This document shows, piece after piece, positions 1 through 7,576 of a DNA stretch of 64,000 nucleotides. The stretch lies in assembly GCA_045536425.1 (NCBI GenBank), contig JAZSNN010000015.1, positions 1 to 64,000 on the forward strand, read 5' to 3'. Below the pieces are notes generated by a model. It was not told the origin of the DNA. It worked only from the letters and a program-made list of their open reading frames with translations, and did no database searches. The stretch is from UBA11540 sp045536425. Lineage in GTDB: Bacteria; Bacillota; Clostridia; Oscillospirales; Ruminococcaceae. Both the position numbers and the translations under genes were made by a program. Position 1 is the first letter of the stretch. The number at the start of each line of letters is the position of its first letter.

Positions 1-65
1 TTTAGTTGAGCAACCACTGGCTCTGCCAGTGGGAAAGAGAGCTTTAGCTATGGACATAATAAAAA

Positions 66-121
66 CTCCTTGATATATTTGAAGTTGAGGTTCGCCAACC
101 CAACAAAAATATATCAAGGAG
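66..121 (+). promoter_or_regulatory. Hairpin covering the ribosome-binding site of the IS200 transposase
   Basis: A 15-bp perfect inverted repeat (66-80 with 107-121) lies directly upstream of the transposase start. Its right arm contains the AAGGAG part of the ribosome-binding site, so in mRNA the site would be base-paired. Known IS200 elements keep transposase translation very low through a 5' leader structure of this kind. The function here is inferred from that precedent. Confidence 0.7.
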
Positions 122-130
122 GTCCTAACC

Positions 131-592
131 ATGAAAGAAAAGGACATAAATAGTTTAGAACATACGAAGTGGAGATGTCAATACCATATTGTATTTGCAC
201 CCAAATATCGCAGACAAGCGATATATAAGGAAATAAAAACAGACATCGGAAAAATCTTGAGAAAATTATGTGAACAAAAGGGAGTAACCATAATAGAAGC
301 AGAGGCGTGTCCCGACCATATACATATGCTTGTAGAAATACCACCGAAGTATAGCGTAGCACAGATAATGGGATTTCTCAAAGGAAAGAGCAGTCTGATG
401 ATTTTCGACAGGCACGCAAATTTGAAATACAAATATGGAAATCGTCATTTTTGGGCAAGAGGATATTATGTAGATACCGTAGGACGCAACAAAAAACAAA
501 TAGCGGAATACATAAGGAATCAACTGCAGGAAGATGAAATGGCTGACCAAATGAGCATTAAAGAATATATAGACCCGTTCGTTTACGGGTAG
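131..592 (+). CDS. tnpA: IS200/IS605 family transposase TnpA
   Basis: This 153-residue protein is a Y1 HUH transposase of normal family length. It cuts and joins single-stranded DNA at the hairpin ends of the element. The HUH motif HIH is at residues 63-65. The catalytic tyrosine is Y127 in EYIRNQ, with the downstream Gln that helps bind the metal. The ATG follows AAGGAGGT by a normal spacing, but that site is buried in a leader hairpin. The frame is intact, so the copy may still be active. No accessory TnpB gene lies beside it. Confidence 0.93.
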   Translation: MKEKDINSLEHTKWRCQYHIVFAPKYRRQAIYKEIKTDIGKILRKLCEQKGVTIIEAEACPDHIHMLVEIPPKYSVAQIMGFLKGKSSLMIFDRHANLKYKYGNRHFWARGYYVDTVGRNKKQIAEYIRNQLQEDEMADQMSIKEYIDPFVYG

Positions 593-616
593 CAAGACAA
601 AATAGGCAAACGAAAC

Positions 617-737
617 ACCCCTTTAGGGGTTGCCCGAAGAAGTAATGCGGTTGGCAGAACCTTTCGGAGCCCCTTTAGGGGTGTGGTCTGTAAAAAGCCC
701 TTCTAGGGCTTACTCAAGCCTCCGGCTTAGCCGGAGG
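617..737 (+). repeat. Cluster of small hairpins forming the IS200 right end
   Basis: Four short inverted repeats follow the transposase stop: 617-630 (ACCCC/GGGGT), 670-681 (CCCC/GGGG), 695-711 (AAGCCC/GGGCTT) and 719-737 (CCTCCGGC/GCCGGAGG). The last is the strongest and sits where IS200 right-end hairpins are recognised by the transposase. The first two share the core CCCCTTTAGGGG. The inner ones may also act as transcription stops, though none has a long T run. Confidence 0.6.
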
Positions 738-811
738 TTGTGACTTTTAGAACATAAGTTCTAAATGTTAAAATTTGGACATACTTTTTTCGTATAAAAT
801 TGTTAAATCTA

Positions 812-840
812 TTGAATTATTTACCACCGCATTATATAAT
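812..840 (+). promoter_or_regulatory. Sigma-A-type promoter of the GHL10 gene
   Basis: TTGAAT (812-817) and TATAAT (835-840) are separated by 17 bp. The predicted start of transcription lies about 40 bp before the proposed TTG start codon at 890. The rest of the stretch from 738 to 889 holds the palindrome at 746-765 and nothing else I can name. Confidence 0.65.
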
Positions 841-889
841 ATAATGTGTTGAATTAGGTCGAACAATGCCGGTGGTCCGGAGGTGCAAT

Positions 890-2437
890 TTGAAAAAAGT
901 AATAGCTATGATAGCTTTGTTGATTGTTTCAGCAGTGTTGGTTCTTTCGATTTCGCTGTTATTTAGAAACGATCGAGTTGGTGACGATACATCCAGTGCT
1001 TCTCAAAATCCGACAGAGTCCTCTCAGATAAATGAATATCCGCCTTTTGATGTCAGCGTTGATTTTACTCTGTCTGATGACTCAACCGAAGAAAATTCTT
1101 CGCTGGAAAGCTCAAAAGACGAATCTACAAGCACAAGCTCTTCACAGCAGTCTTCTGAAAACAGCAAGGAAGAAGTATCAACTGAAACCTCTTCAAAAGA
1201 TAGTTCTTCAGAAGACATATCCTCAAATCAATCTTCTTCGGAGGAAACCTCGTCTAAAGAAACATCTTCTGAGACTGTTTCTTCTGAGGAGTCCTCACAG
1301 ACAAGCTCCGATAATACTTCCTCGGATATTCCTGTTGTAAACCCTGTAAATACTGAAATGCGCGCTATGTGGGTTTCTTATATTGATATGGCAAACATCC
1401 TCAAGAATAAGACCGAAGCGCAGTTCAGAACTAATTTTGAAAAGGTTTGTAAGAACTCGATAGAGTATGGACTAAACACCTTGATAGTACACGTTCGGCC
1501 TTTTTCCGATGCGTATTACGAGTCAAAGCTGTTCCCTTGGTCGAGCACTATAACGGGAACACAGGGACAAGACCCGGGATTTGACCCACTTGAGATTATG
1601 GTCGAGCTTGCGCATAGGTACGGTTTAAAAATCGAAGCTTGGATAAATCCGTATAGAGTCTCGAGCTCGGGCGTGGCGATATCTAAGGATAGCCCTGCAT
1701 ATAAGTGGCTCGATACCGATAAGGTGCAGAAGGTCAACGGAAACTATTTTTACAATCCCGCAGACCAAGACGTAATGCAACTTATCATAGACGGTGTAGA
1801 GGAAATTGTAGAAAACTATAATGTTGACGGAATACATTTTGACGATTACTTTTATCCTACTACCGATAAAAGTTTTGATAGCAGCTATTACGCAGACTAT
1901 AAAGCTTCGGGCGGAACCCTGTCTTTAGAAAACTACAGAAGAAATAACGTAACAACGCTTCTCAAAAAGGTTTATAAATCTATAAAGGCTATAGATCCTA
2001 GTGTTACCTTTGGAATAAGCCCCAACGGAAACAATAATACAAACTACAATTCGCTTTTCCTTGATATCGAAAGCGTTGTTGAGGAAGAGTGCGTTGATTA
2101 TATCTGCCCACAGATTTATTTTGGATTCAATCACGGTAGCTTACCCTATAAATCCACAGTTGACCAGTGGAGCTCCTACGTGAAAAATTCATCTGTCAAA
2201 ATCTACATAGGCCTTGCTGCATACAAGGTTGGAGCAAGTGACCAATGGGCAGGCACAGGTAAAAATGAGTGGACACAGTCTAACGATATTCTCAAGCGTC
2301 AGGTGGAATATCTTAGAAGCACGGGAAAATGTGACGGGTTTATGCTATATTCATACAGCTCGTTGTTTGCTCCCGAAAGCTCAGTCGCAAAACACGCAGA
2401 AAAAGAAAAGAACAATCTGGGAAGTATTTTGAAATAA
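890..2437 (+). CDS. GHL10-family glycoside-hydrolase-like surface protein
   Basis: After an N-terminal membrane or signal segment (about residues 5-25) comes a Ser/Thr/Glu-rich stalk of about 120 residues. The rest, from about residue 155, is a TIM-barrel domain of the glycosyl-hydrolase-like 10 family (DUF187). Family hallmarks include RAMWVSYIDM, LNTLIVHVRP, DGIHFDDYFYP near residue 313, and YICPQIYFGF. The Asp pair in HFDDY is the presumed catalytic site. It probably acts outside the membrane on cell-wall or other glycans; the substrate is unknown. I place the start at TTG 890 because GGAGGT (879-884) sits 5 nt before it. An ATG at 866 is also in frame. The gene is followed after 20 nt by a second protein with a related domain. 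Confidence 0.8.
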   Translation: MKKVIAMIALLIVSAVLVLSISLLFRNDRVGDDTSSASQNPTESSQINEYPPFDVSVDFTLSDDSTEENSSLESSKDESTSTSSSQQSSENSKEEVSTETSSKDSSSEDISSNQSSSEETSSKETSSETVSSEESSQTSSDNTSSDIPVVNPVNTEMRAMWVSYIDMANILKNKTEAQFRTNFEKVCKNSIEYGLNTLIVHVRPFSDAYYESKLFPWSSTITGTQGQDPGFDPLEIMVELAHRYGLKIEAWINPYRVSSSGVAISKDSPAYKWLDTDKVQKVNGNYFYNPADQDVMQLIIDGVEEIVENYNVDGIHFDDYFYPTTDKSFDSSYYADYKASGGTLSLENYRRNNVTTLLKKVYKSIKAIDPSVTFGISPNGNNNTNYNSLFLDIESVVEEECVDYICPQIYFGFNHGSLPYKSTVDQWSSYVKNSSVKIYIGLAAYKVGASDQWAGTGKNEWTQSNDILKRQVEYLRSTGKCDGFMLYSYSSLFAPESSVAKHAEKEKNNLGSILK

Positions 2438-2457
2438 TTGAACACGAGGTAAAAAGG

Positions 2458-5400
2458 ATGTTAAAAGGAAACAAAGCATCAGCGGTGATATTCAGTATAC
2501 TGTTTGCACTGATAATAGCTTTATCTGTTGTGCTGGGAATGTTTAAGGATAATATTGTACCGCCGGTTGATACGACCAGCGGTGTGACTTCGTCCGAAAA
2601 CACAACCTCAACAGAAGATATGTCTGATGCTACTTCGTCTGACGATAGTTCTTCTGCACCGTCAGGCGATTACATACTTCCTACCTCTAAAACCGATACA
2701 ACTGCAATAGAATTTAATACACCCGAAGAATTGCGTGCAGTTTTCCTTGAAGCAGGTGTGGACTTTGCGAAAAAATCTACCGATACCGAAACAAGAATAA
2801 GAGCGGACATCGACTCCGCTTTTCAGTCTGCTAAGGAAATGTCTCTGAACACCATCCTGTTTGACACTCTGCTCGATGGCGAAGCTGTTGTTTATAACGA
2901 TGCAAATCTTCCTATGTATATGGAAGAATTTGATATGCTTGACTATGCTGTTAAAAAGGCGAGAGAGTACGATATGTATCTTTATGCCGTTATCAGCCCG
3001 TCGCTTACTGTTGATGAAAACGGAAAGCTCGTCAACTCTTTTTCAACCTCTCCGCAAGCTCTTGCTGAGACAAAAAGACAGTTTGAGTTTTTGGCACAAA
3101 CCTATGCGGTTGATGCTATTGTAATTAACAACTATTACTACGAAGAATATGATATTGCATATTTTGACTATGTGCTCTATGGCAATCACATTGGCTTTGA
3201 AAACTTCAAGCACTATGCAGTTGAAAAGAATATCGAAACTGCGGCAAAAGCAATACGAAATACTAACAACGATATTCTTGTTGTTTTGTATGCGGACGGT
3301 ATATGGAAAAATCAAGCAACCGATCCTCAGGGATCTGCCACAACGGCTCCGTTTGAGTCATATACCCACGGATATGCAGACACTAAAAAGCTCGTTGAAA
3401 GCGGTGTATTTGATGCAGTAATGATTGAGGCACTTGGCTCTATGACCGCTGTCACGATACCTTTTCAGCCTATAGTAACTTGGTGGGATGGCGTTGCAGA
3501 AGCCAACAACGTTGACTTGTACGTTATGCACGCTTCCAGCAAGGCTTGTTCTACATCTACAGGATGGTCGAGCCCTGATCAGCTCACAAAACAGCTTGTT
3601 GCAGCGAGAAAATTTGATACATATGCAGGTAGTTGTTTCAACTCTTTCAACGATCTTGTTAGAGATCCAAAGGGAAGCACTACTGCCTTGTCAAAATATT
3701 TTGATAACGAGGAAACAGATGACCTAATTCTCAAAGAACTTGTCATCACTCGTCCTTCAAATAAAACCTTTACCACAACAGAGCCCCTCATACAGTTCTC
3801 GGGTGCTTCAGCTCCGCTGTTTGAGCTTTTGCTCAACTCAAACGTCGTACAGACCGACTCTACGGGAATGTTCGCCCTTGAACTTGAGCTCAACCCCGGA
3901 ACTAACACCTTCAAGTTTGAACACAAGGGAAAGACCGTTGAGTATACAATAACGAGAGATATTGATATTATCAAGGATGTCAGCCCGATTGGTTCTATTG
4001 CGGTTGACGGTCAAGATAAGATTACCGTTAGTGTTTTGGCGTATAACGGAAGCACTGTTAAAGCAAAGCTTGGCTCTACAACGATTACTTTGCAGGTCGA
4101 TGACACCGCAACGGACAATACCGACCTCAACTCTGACTACAAGCTATATACAGGTACCTTTACTGTTCCTGCAGCTACAAACGTAATGCAGTCATTGGGA
4201 CAGATAACCTTCTCAGCTTCGTGGGATACTTTGTCCGACTCGGCAAAGGGTGCGACAGTAACGGTAAACAAGAAGGTTGAACTTGGATCCGGTCGTCTTG
4301 TAATTGTAACAGCAGAGGCGGCTGAGACCTTCCCGACAGGTGTTATCAACGATTATTCTGACCCCAACTACTTCCCGCTGCCCAAGGGAACTATCGACAG
4401 AGTTCTCGGTCAGGAAATCACATATGTTGAGGAAGGTGTCACCTTCAAGTACTACAAGCTTGAATCGGGTGTCAGAGTTTATTCAAAGGATATTACCTTT
4501 ATTACCGAGACTAAAATACCTGATAATCAGATCACAGGACTTACCGTAACTGCTGATAATAACACCACAAAGGTAATCCTCGATACAAAGGGCAAGGTTC
4601 CGTTCAAGGCAAGCTATGATGGCTCAAAGATAACCTTCAAGTTTGCATATACAACTACCGTTCCCGCTTCACTGAAATTGACCAAAAACCCCTTGTTCTC
4701 AGCGGCAAACTGGTCCGGTTCAACTCTAACACTTATGTTGTCGTCTAATGGCTGCTTTATGGGCTTCAAGTCATACTACAACTCGGCTGATGACCTAGTG
4801 CTTGAATTTAATAATCCTGCACTGGTGCAGTCTTCCTCCAACGCATACGGATATTCATTGTTCGGAACAAGAATTGCACTTGATTCAGGCCACGGCGGCG
4901 GAAGGAACCCCGGAGCTGTCGGAGTACATCCTTCATATCCCGAGTCTACCATAAACCAGCTCATAACCACATATCTCAAGCAGGAACTCGAGTCCATTGG
5001 AGCTACTGTATACTTTATAGACAGTATAAGCACCGATCCATCGCTCGAATCAAGAGTACAGCAAGCAAAGAGCTTCAATGCGCATATGATGATAAGTATA
5101 CATCAGAATTCTGCATTGAGTTCAAAGGCTACGGGCTCGGAGGCGTTTTATTTCAACCAGTATTCCAAGAAGCTTGCAGAAAATATCGCGTCTAGAATCT
5201 ATTCTGCAGTTCCTACAAACAACAGAGGAGCAAAGTTCGGTTACTTCTACGTAACTCGCGATACACAGTTCCCGGCAACTTTGGTAGAGTGCGGATTTAT
5301 TAGTAACTCCGAAGAACACTACAAGCTTATGCAGTCGTCTACACAACAGGCGATAGCAAAGGCTATTACTGAAGGTATTATTGCTTTTGCAAGAGCAACG

Positions 5401-5922
5401 GGTGGCGCTTCGTCCTTTGCTACGGGCACGGAGTCTGTTGGAACGGGGCCCTCTGCTTCCGATGACAATAGCTCGTCAACCTCTTCAACTTCGTCTACAA
5501 GTAGCGGTTCTCAGTTGTTCCCATCGACAAGCTCAAATCCTTCGGGCGAGACAAGCAGCGAAACATCTTCGACACCTACAAGCAGTGAAAGCACTTCCAG
5601 TGTCGATACCTCAGTTCCTTCCGTAATCTCGCCAAGCAGTAGTGCATCATTTGTGACATTAACCGGTACAAGTATAAAGATGCCTATTCAAATTTGTTTG
5701 GGCGAAGGAACGAGCGCACTCGCAAGTGCTCAGGTACAGTTTGTTGACGGTATGAAGGATTACAAAATTTATAACGAAGAAAAAGACGTTGTTATAATTG
5801 GTAATATGGTATATATAAACGTTGAGTTTTTCTCAAAGGGTACCTACAAATTTAAAATTGTAGGAAAGGATAGCTTGGGCAGTGTTAAATTTGAACAGAC
5901 TATCACCTTTGCAGTAATATAG
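2458..5922 (+). CDS. Giant N-acetylmuramoyl-L-alanine amidase with GHL10-like N-terminal domain
   Basis: This 1154-residue envelope protein has several parts in order. First is an N-terminal membrane anchor (about 10-30). Next are a short Ser/Thr stalk and a GHL10-like domain (about 80-415). An Ig-like region starts near 424, and further beta-rich segments follow. An Amidase_3 domain spans about 803-980. A second Ser/Thr stalk (about 990-1065) leads to a C-terminal domain of about 85 residues. The amidase keeps its zinc and catalytic motifs: DSGHGG, the Glu in YPEST, SIHQN and VECGF. It should cleave the peptide stem from muramic acid. In the GHL10-like part the position of HFDDYFYP reads VINNYYYEE, so the Asp pair is lost. 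That domain may bind glycan rather than cut it. The start follows GAGGTAAAAAGG. Confidence 0.85.
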   Translation: MLKGNKASAVIFSILFALIIALSVVLGMFKDNIVPPVDTTSGVTSSENTTSTEDMSDATSSDDSSSAPSGDYILPTSKTDTTAIEFNTPEELRAVFLEAGVDFAKKSTDTETRIRADIDSAFQSAKEMSLNTILFDTLLDGEAVVYNDANLPMYMEEFDMLDYAVKKAREYDMYLYAVISPSLTVDENGKLVNSFSTSPQALAETKRQFEFLAQTYAVDAIVINNYYYEEYDIAYFDYVLYGNHIGFENFKHYAVEKNIETAAKAIRNTNNDILVVLYADGIWKNQATDPQGSATTAPFESYTHGYADTKKLVESGVFDAVMIEALGSMTAVTIPFQPIVTWWDGVAEANNVDLYVMHASSKACSTSTGWSSPDQLTKQLVAARKFDTYAGSCFNSFNDLVRDPKGSTTALSKYFDNEETDDLILKELVITRPSNKTFTTTEPLIQFSGASAPLFELLLNSNVVQTDSTGMFALELELNPGTNTFKFEHKGKTVEYTITRDIDIIKDVSPIGSIAVDGQDKITVSVLAYNGSTVKAKLGSTTITLQVDDTATDNTDLNSDYKLYTGTFTVPAATNVMQSLGQITFSASWDTLSDSAKGATVTVNKKVELGSGRLVIVTAEAAETFPTGVINDYSDPNYFPLPKGTIDRVLGQEITYVEEGVTFKYYKLESGVRVYSKDITFITETKIPDNQITGLTVTADNNTTKVILDTKGKVPFKASYDGSKITFKFAYTTTVPASLKLTKNPLFSAANWSGSTLTLMLSSNGCFMGFKSYYNSADDLVLEFNNPALVQSSSNAYGYSLFGTRIALDSGHGGGRNPGAVGVHPSYPESTINQLITTYLKQELESIGATVYFIDSISTDPSLESRVQQAKSFNAHMMISIHQNSALSSKATGSEAFYFNQYSKKLAENIASRIYSAVPTNNRGAKFGYFYVTRDTQFPATLVECGFISNSEEHYKLMQSSTQQAIAKAITEGIIAFARATGGASSFATGTESVGTGPSASDDNSSSTSSTSSTSSGSQLFPSTSSNPSGETSSETSSTPTSSESTSSVDTSVPSVISPSSSASFVTLTGTSIKMPIQICLGEGTSALASAQVQFVDGMKDYKIYNEEKDVVIIGNMVYINVEFFSKGTYKFKIVGKDSLGSVKFEQTITFAVI

Positions 5923-5930
5923 TGCAGATC

Positions 5931-5970
5931 TTAAAATAGGTCACCGATTAAATTCGGTGACCTATTTTAA
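5931..5970 (+). terminator. Terminator after the amidase gene
   Basis: A 17-bp perfect stem (5931-5947 with 5954-5970) closes on a 6-nt loop shortly after the stop codon. The 3' arm ends in TATTTTAA, so the T tract is short. The structure is nearly symmetrical and could stop transcription from both sides. Confidence 0.75.
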
Positions 5971-6069
5971 TATGGCAGTCAAATTAACAAAAGCATATAA
6001 TATATTAGCTGCATATATGAAATTGGTGGAGATGATACTGTTTATATCTGTTGGATTGGAGATTATTAT

Positions 6070-6291
6070 ATGCAGAATGTTTTTTATCTGATAACAGACT
6101 CCGTTACCACAGCAATGAAGGGGTATAGAATTCTGAATAGGAATGGAATAAATGCTATAGTTAAAAGAACCGCTCCTACAAAGTCGCAAGGCGGATGTGG
6201 ATATAGTATCGTTATATACAGCGACCCGCAGAGAGCGGTAGATATACTAAAGAGAAACAATATAAGAATCAAATCTATAGTTGAAAAGTAG
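6070..6291 (+). CDS. DUF3343 family small protein (putative Se/S carrier-like)
   Basis: This 73-residue protein matches the DUF3343 pattern. It has an N-terminal strand-helix with TTAMKGYR, a central segment ending in GGCGYS with the single conserved Cys, and a helix containing DPQRAVDILKRN. The family is described as Se/S-carrier-like because it often accompanies cysteine-desulfurase-type enzymes, as it does here. Its biochemical role is not established. The invariant Cys (about residue 43) could carry a persulfide. The ATG follows TTGGAGAT with a 6-nt spacer. A hairpin separates it from the desulfurase-like gene. Confidence 0.72.
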   Translation: MQNVFYLITDSVTTAMKGYRILNRNGINAIVKRTAPTKSQGGCGYSIVIYSDPQRAVDILKRNNIRIKSIVEK

Positions 6292-6302
6292 TTTTTGATC
6301 GC

Positions 6303-6332
6303 AAAAACCGATATCGGAAGGTATCGGTTTTT
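6303..6332 (+). terminator. Hairpin with T run between the DUF3343 gene and the desulfurase gene
   Basis: An 11-bp stem (6303-6313 with 6322-6332) and an 8-nt loop are followed by more T residues. It has the form of an intrinsic terminator and lies only about 20 nt before the next start codon. It may reduce read-through into the aminotransferase gene rather than fully separate the two. Confidence 0.7.
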
Positions 6333-6353
6333 TTACAAAGAAGGTGAGCGTTA

Positions 6354-7505
6354 ATGATATATTTTGACAATGCTGCCACCACGTTCCCAAAGCCCACTGC
6401 GGTGTATAGAGGATGCGAGGAAGCGATGTATAAATTCGGTGCAAATCCCGGAAGAAGCGGACACAAATTTTCTATGGAAACAGCTGAGATGGTTTTTTTG
6501 GCGCGTGAAGCTGTGGCGGATTTTTTTAATGCGGGAGATATAGAAAATGTCGTTTTTACCATGAATTGCACGATGAGCATAAATATGGTGCTGAAAGGTC
6601 TACTAAAAAAAGGAGACCACGTTGTAATATCAAATTTTGAACACAACGCCGTCGCAAGACCTATTCACAGGTTGAAAAAAGATGGTGTTATAAGTTATAG
6701 CATCGCAAATGTCGAAGAAGGTAAAAATGAAAAAACAGTTTTAAACTTTAAAAATGCTATGCGTCCCAATACAAAGCTAGTTGTTTGCACACACGCATCA
6801 AATGTCTTTGGCATAAAACTACCGATAAGAGAAATAGGTGCTTTGTGCAAAAGCAAGGGAATGCTGTTTTTGGTTGATGCCGCGCAAACAGCGGGCGTTG
6901 TACCAATAGATATAAAAAGAGATGGGATAGATTTTTTGTGTGTTGCCTCCCACAAGGGATTGTATGCACCTATGGGTACAGGAATATTGGTGGCAGAAAA
7001 AGCAAGGATGCTAAAAACCATAATCGAAGGTGGAACAGGAAGCGCTTCTACGGATCTCTCTCAGCCCGAGACAATTCCCGACAAGTTTGAAAGCGGAACG
7101 CTCAACGTTGTTGGAATAGCAGGAATTCTGTATGGGATAAATACAGTAAAAAGAATTGGGATAGATACAATTTCTTCGCATGAATTCGGAATAATTAAGA
7201 ACGTTTACAGGCGTTTGAAAGCTAGTTCAAGAATAGAGCTATACACGCACTTTCCAGACGAAAGATATCACGTTCCGGTGCTCAGCTTTAACGTTAAGGG
7301 TATTGATAGTGGAGATGTGACCTCTCTGCTTAGTGAAAAAGGTTTTGCTTTGCGAGGTGGATTGCACTGTGCACCGCTTGCTCATATTGCAAAAGGTACG
7401 GAAAAAAATGGCACGGTTAGGCTATGTCCGTCGATGTTTACCACTTTAAACGACTCGAATAAACTGTGTGATGCAATTTTTAGTCTTTCTAGAGGAAAAA
7501 ATTGA
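6354..7505 (+). CDS. Class V aminotransferase, cysteine desulfurase family
   Basis: This 383-residue PLP enzyme resembles the cysteine-desulfurase-like group often annotated as a cysteine desulfurase family protein, distinct from IscS/NifS and SufS. It opens with YFDNAATTFPKP. The PLP lysine is K201 in SHKGLYAPMG. A Cys follows at 339 in RGGLHCAP, where a persulfide-forming residue would be expected. It probably removes sulfur (or selenium) from cysteine or selenocysteine. The adjacent DUF3343 protein is a plausible acceptor. The start follows AAGGTGAG. No iscU-like scaffold gene is nearby, so a role in general Fe-S assembly is not indicated. Confidence 0.82.
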   Translation: MIYFDNAATTFPKPTAVYRGCEEAMYKFGANPGRSGHKFSMETAEMVFLAREAVADFFNAGDIENVVFTMNCTMSINMVLKGLLKKGDHVVISNFEHNAVARPIHRLKKDGVISYSIANVEEGKNEKTVLNFKNAMRPNTKLVVCTHASNVFGIKLPIREIGALCKSKGMLFLVDAAQTAGVVPIDIKRDGIDFLCVASHKGLYAPMGTGILVAEKARMLKTIIEGGTGSASTDLSQPETIPDKFESGTLNVVGIAGILYGINTVKRIGIDTISSHEFGIIKNVYRRLKASSRIELYTHFPDERYHVPVLSFNVKGIDSGDVTSLLSEKGFALRGGLHCAPLAHIAKGTEKNGTVRLCPSMFTTLNDSNKLCDAIFSLSRGKN

Positions 7506-7515
7506 TAAAAAGAGT

Positions 7516-7543
7516 TTGCATATTCTTGATTTTGTGTTAAAAT
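7516..7543 (+). promoter_or_regulatory. Promoter of cdaA-cdaR
   Basis: TTGCAT (7516-7521) and TAAAAT (7538-7543) have a 16-bp spacer. TGTG lies directly before the -10 element, giving a partly extended -10. Confidence 0.55.
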
Positions 7544-7576
7544 AAACAGTGAGGAATTGTATCAAAGTATAGGGGA

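Larger units (their letters stand above)
1..750 (+). mobile_element. IS200-type insertion sequence (single-gene, HUH transposase)
   Basis: One Y1 transposase gene is flanked by subterminal hairpins, as in the IS200/IS605 family. The left-end hairpin has stems 14-21 and 25-32. The right-end hairpin has stems 719-726 and 730-737 with a TTA loop. Three more small hairpins lie downstream of the gene (617-630, 670-681, 695-711). No tnpB-like accessory gene is present, so this is IS200 rather than IS605 layout. There are no terminal inverted repeats or target duplications, as expected for this single-strand mechanism. TTTAG occurs at 1-5 and again at 746-750, so the element may span about 6-750. 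The exact ends are inferred, and the left end may lie before the window. Confidence 0.75.

Noticed and set aside
617..765. Series of short palindromes as a possible CRISPR array
   Set aside because: The units differ in sequence and spacing, and no repeat-spacer pattern is present; they fit IS200 end structures.
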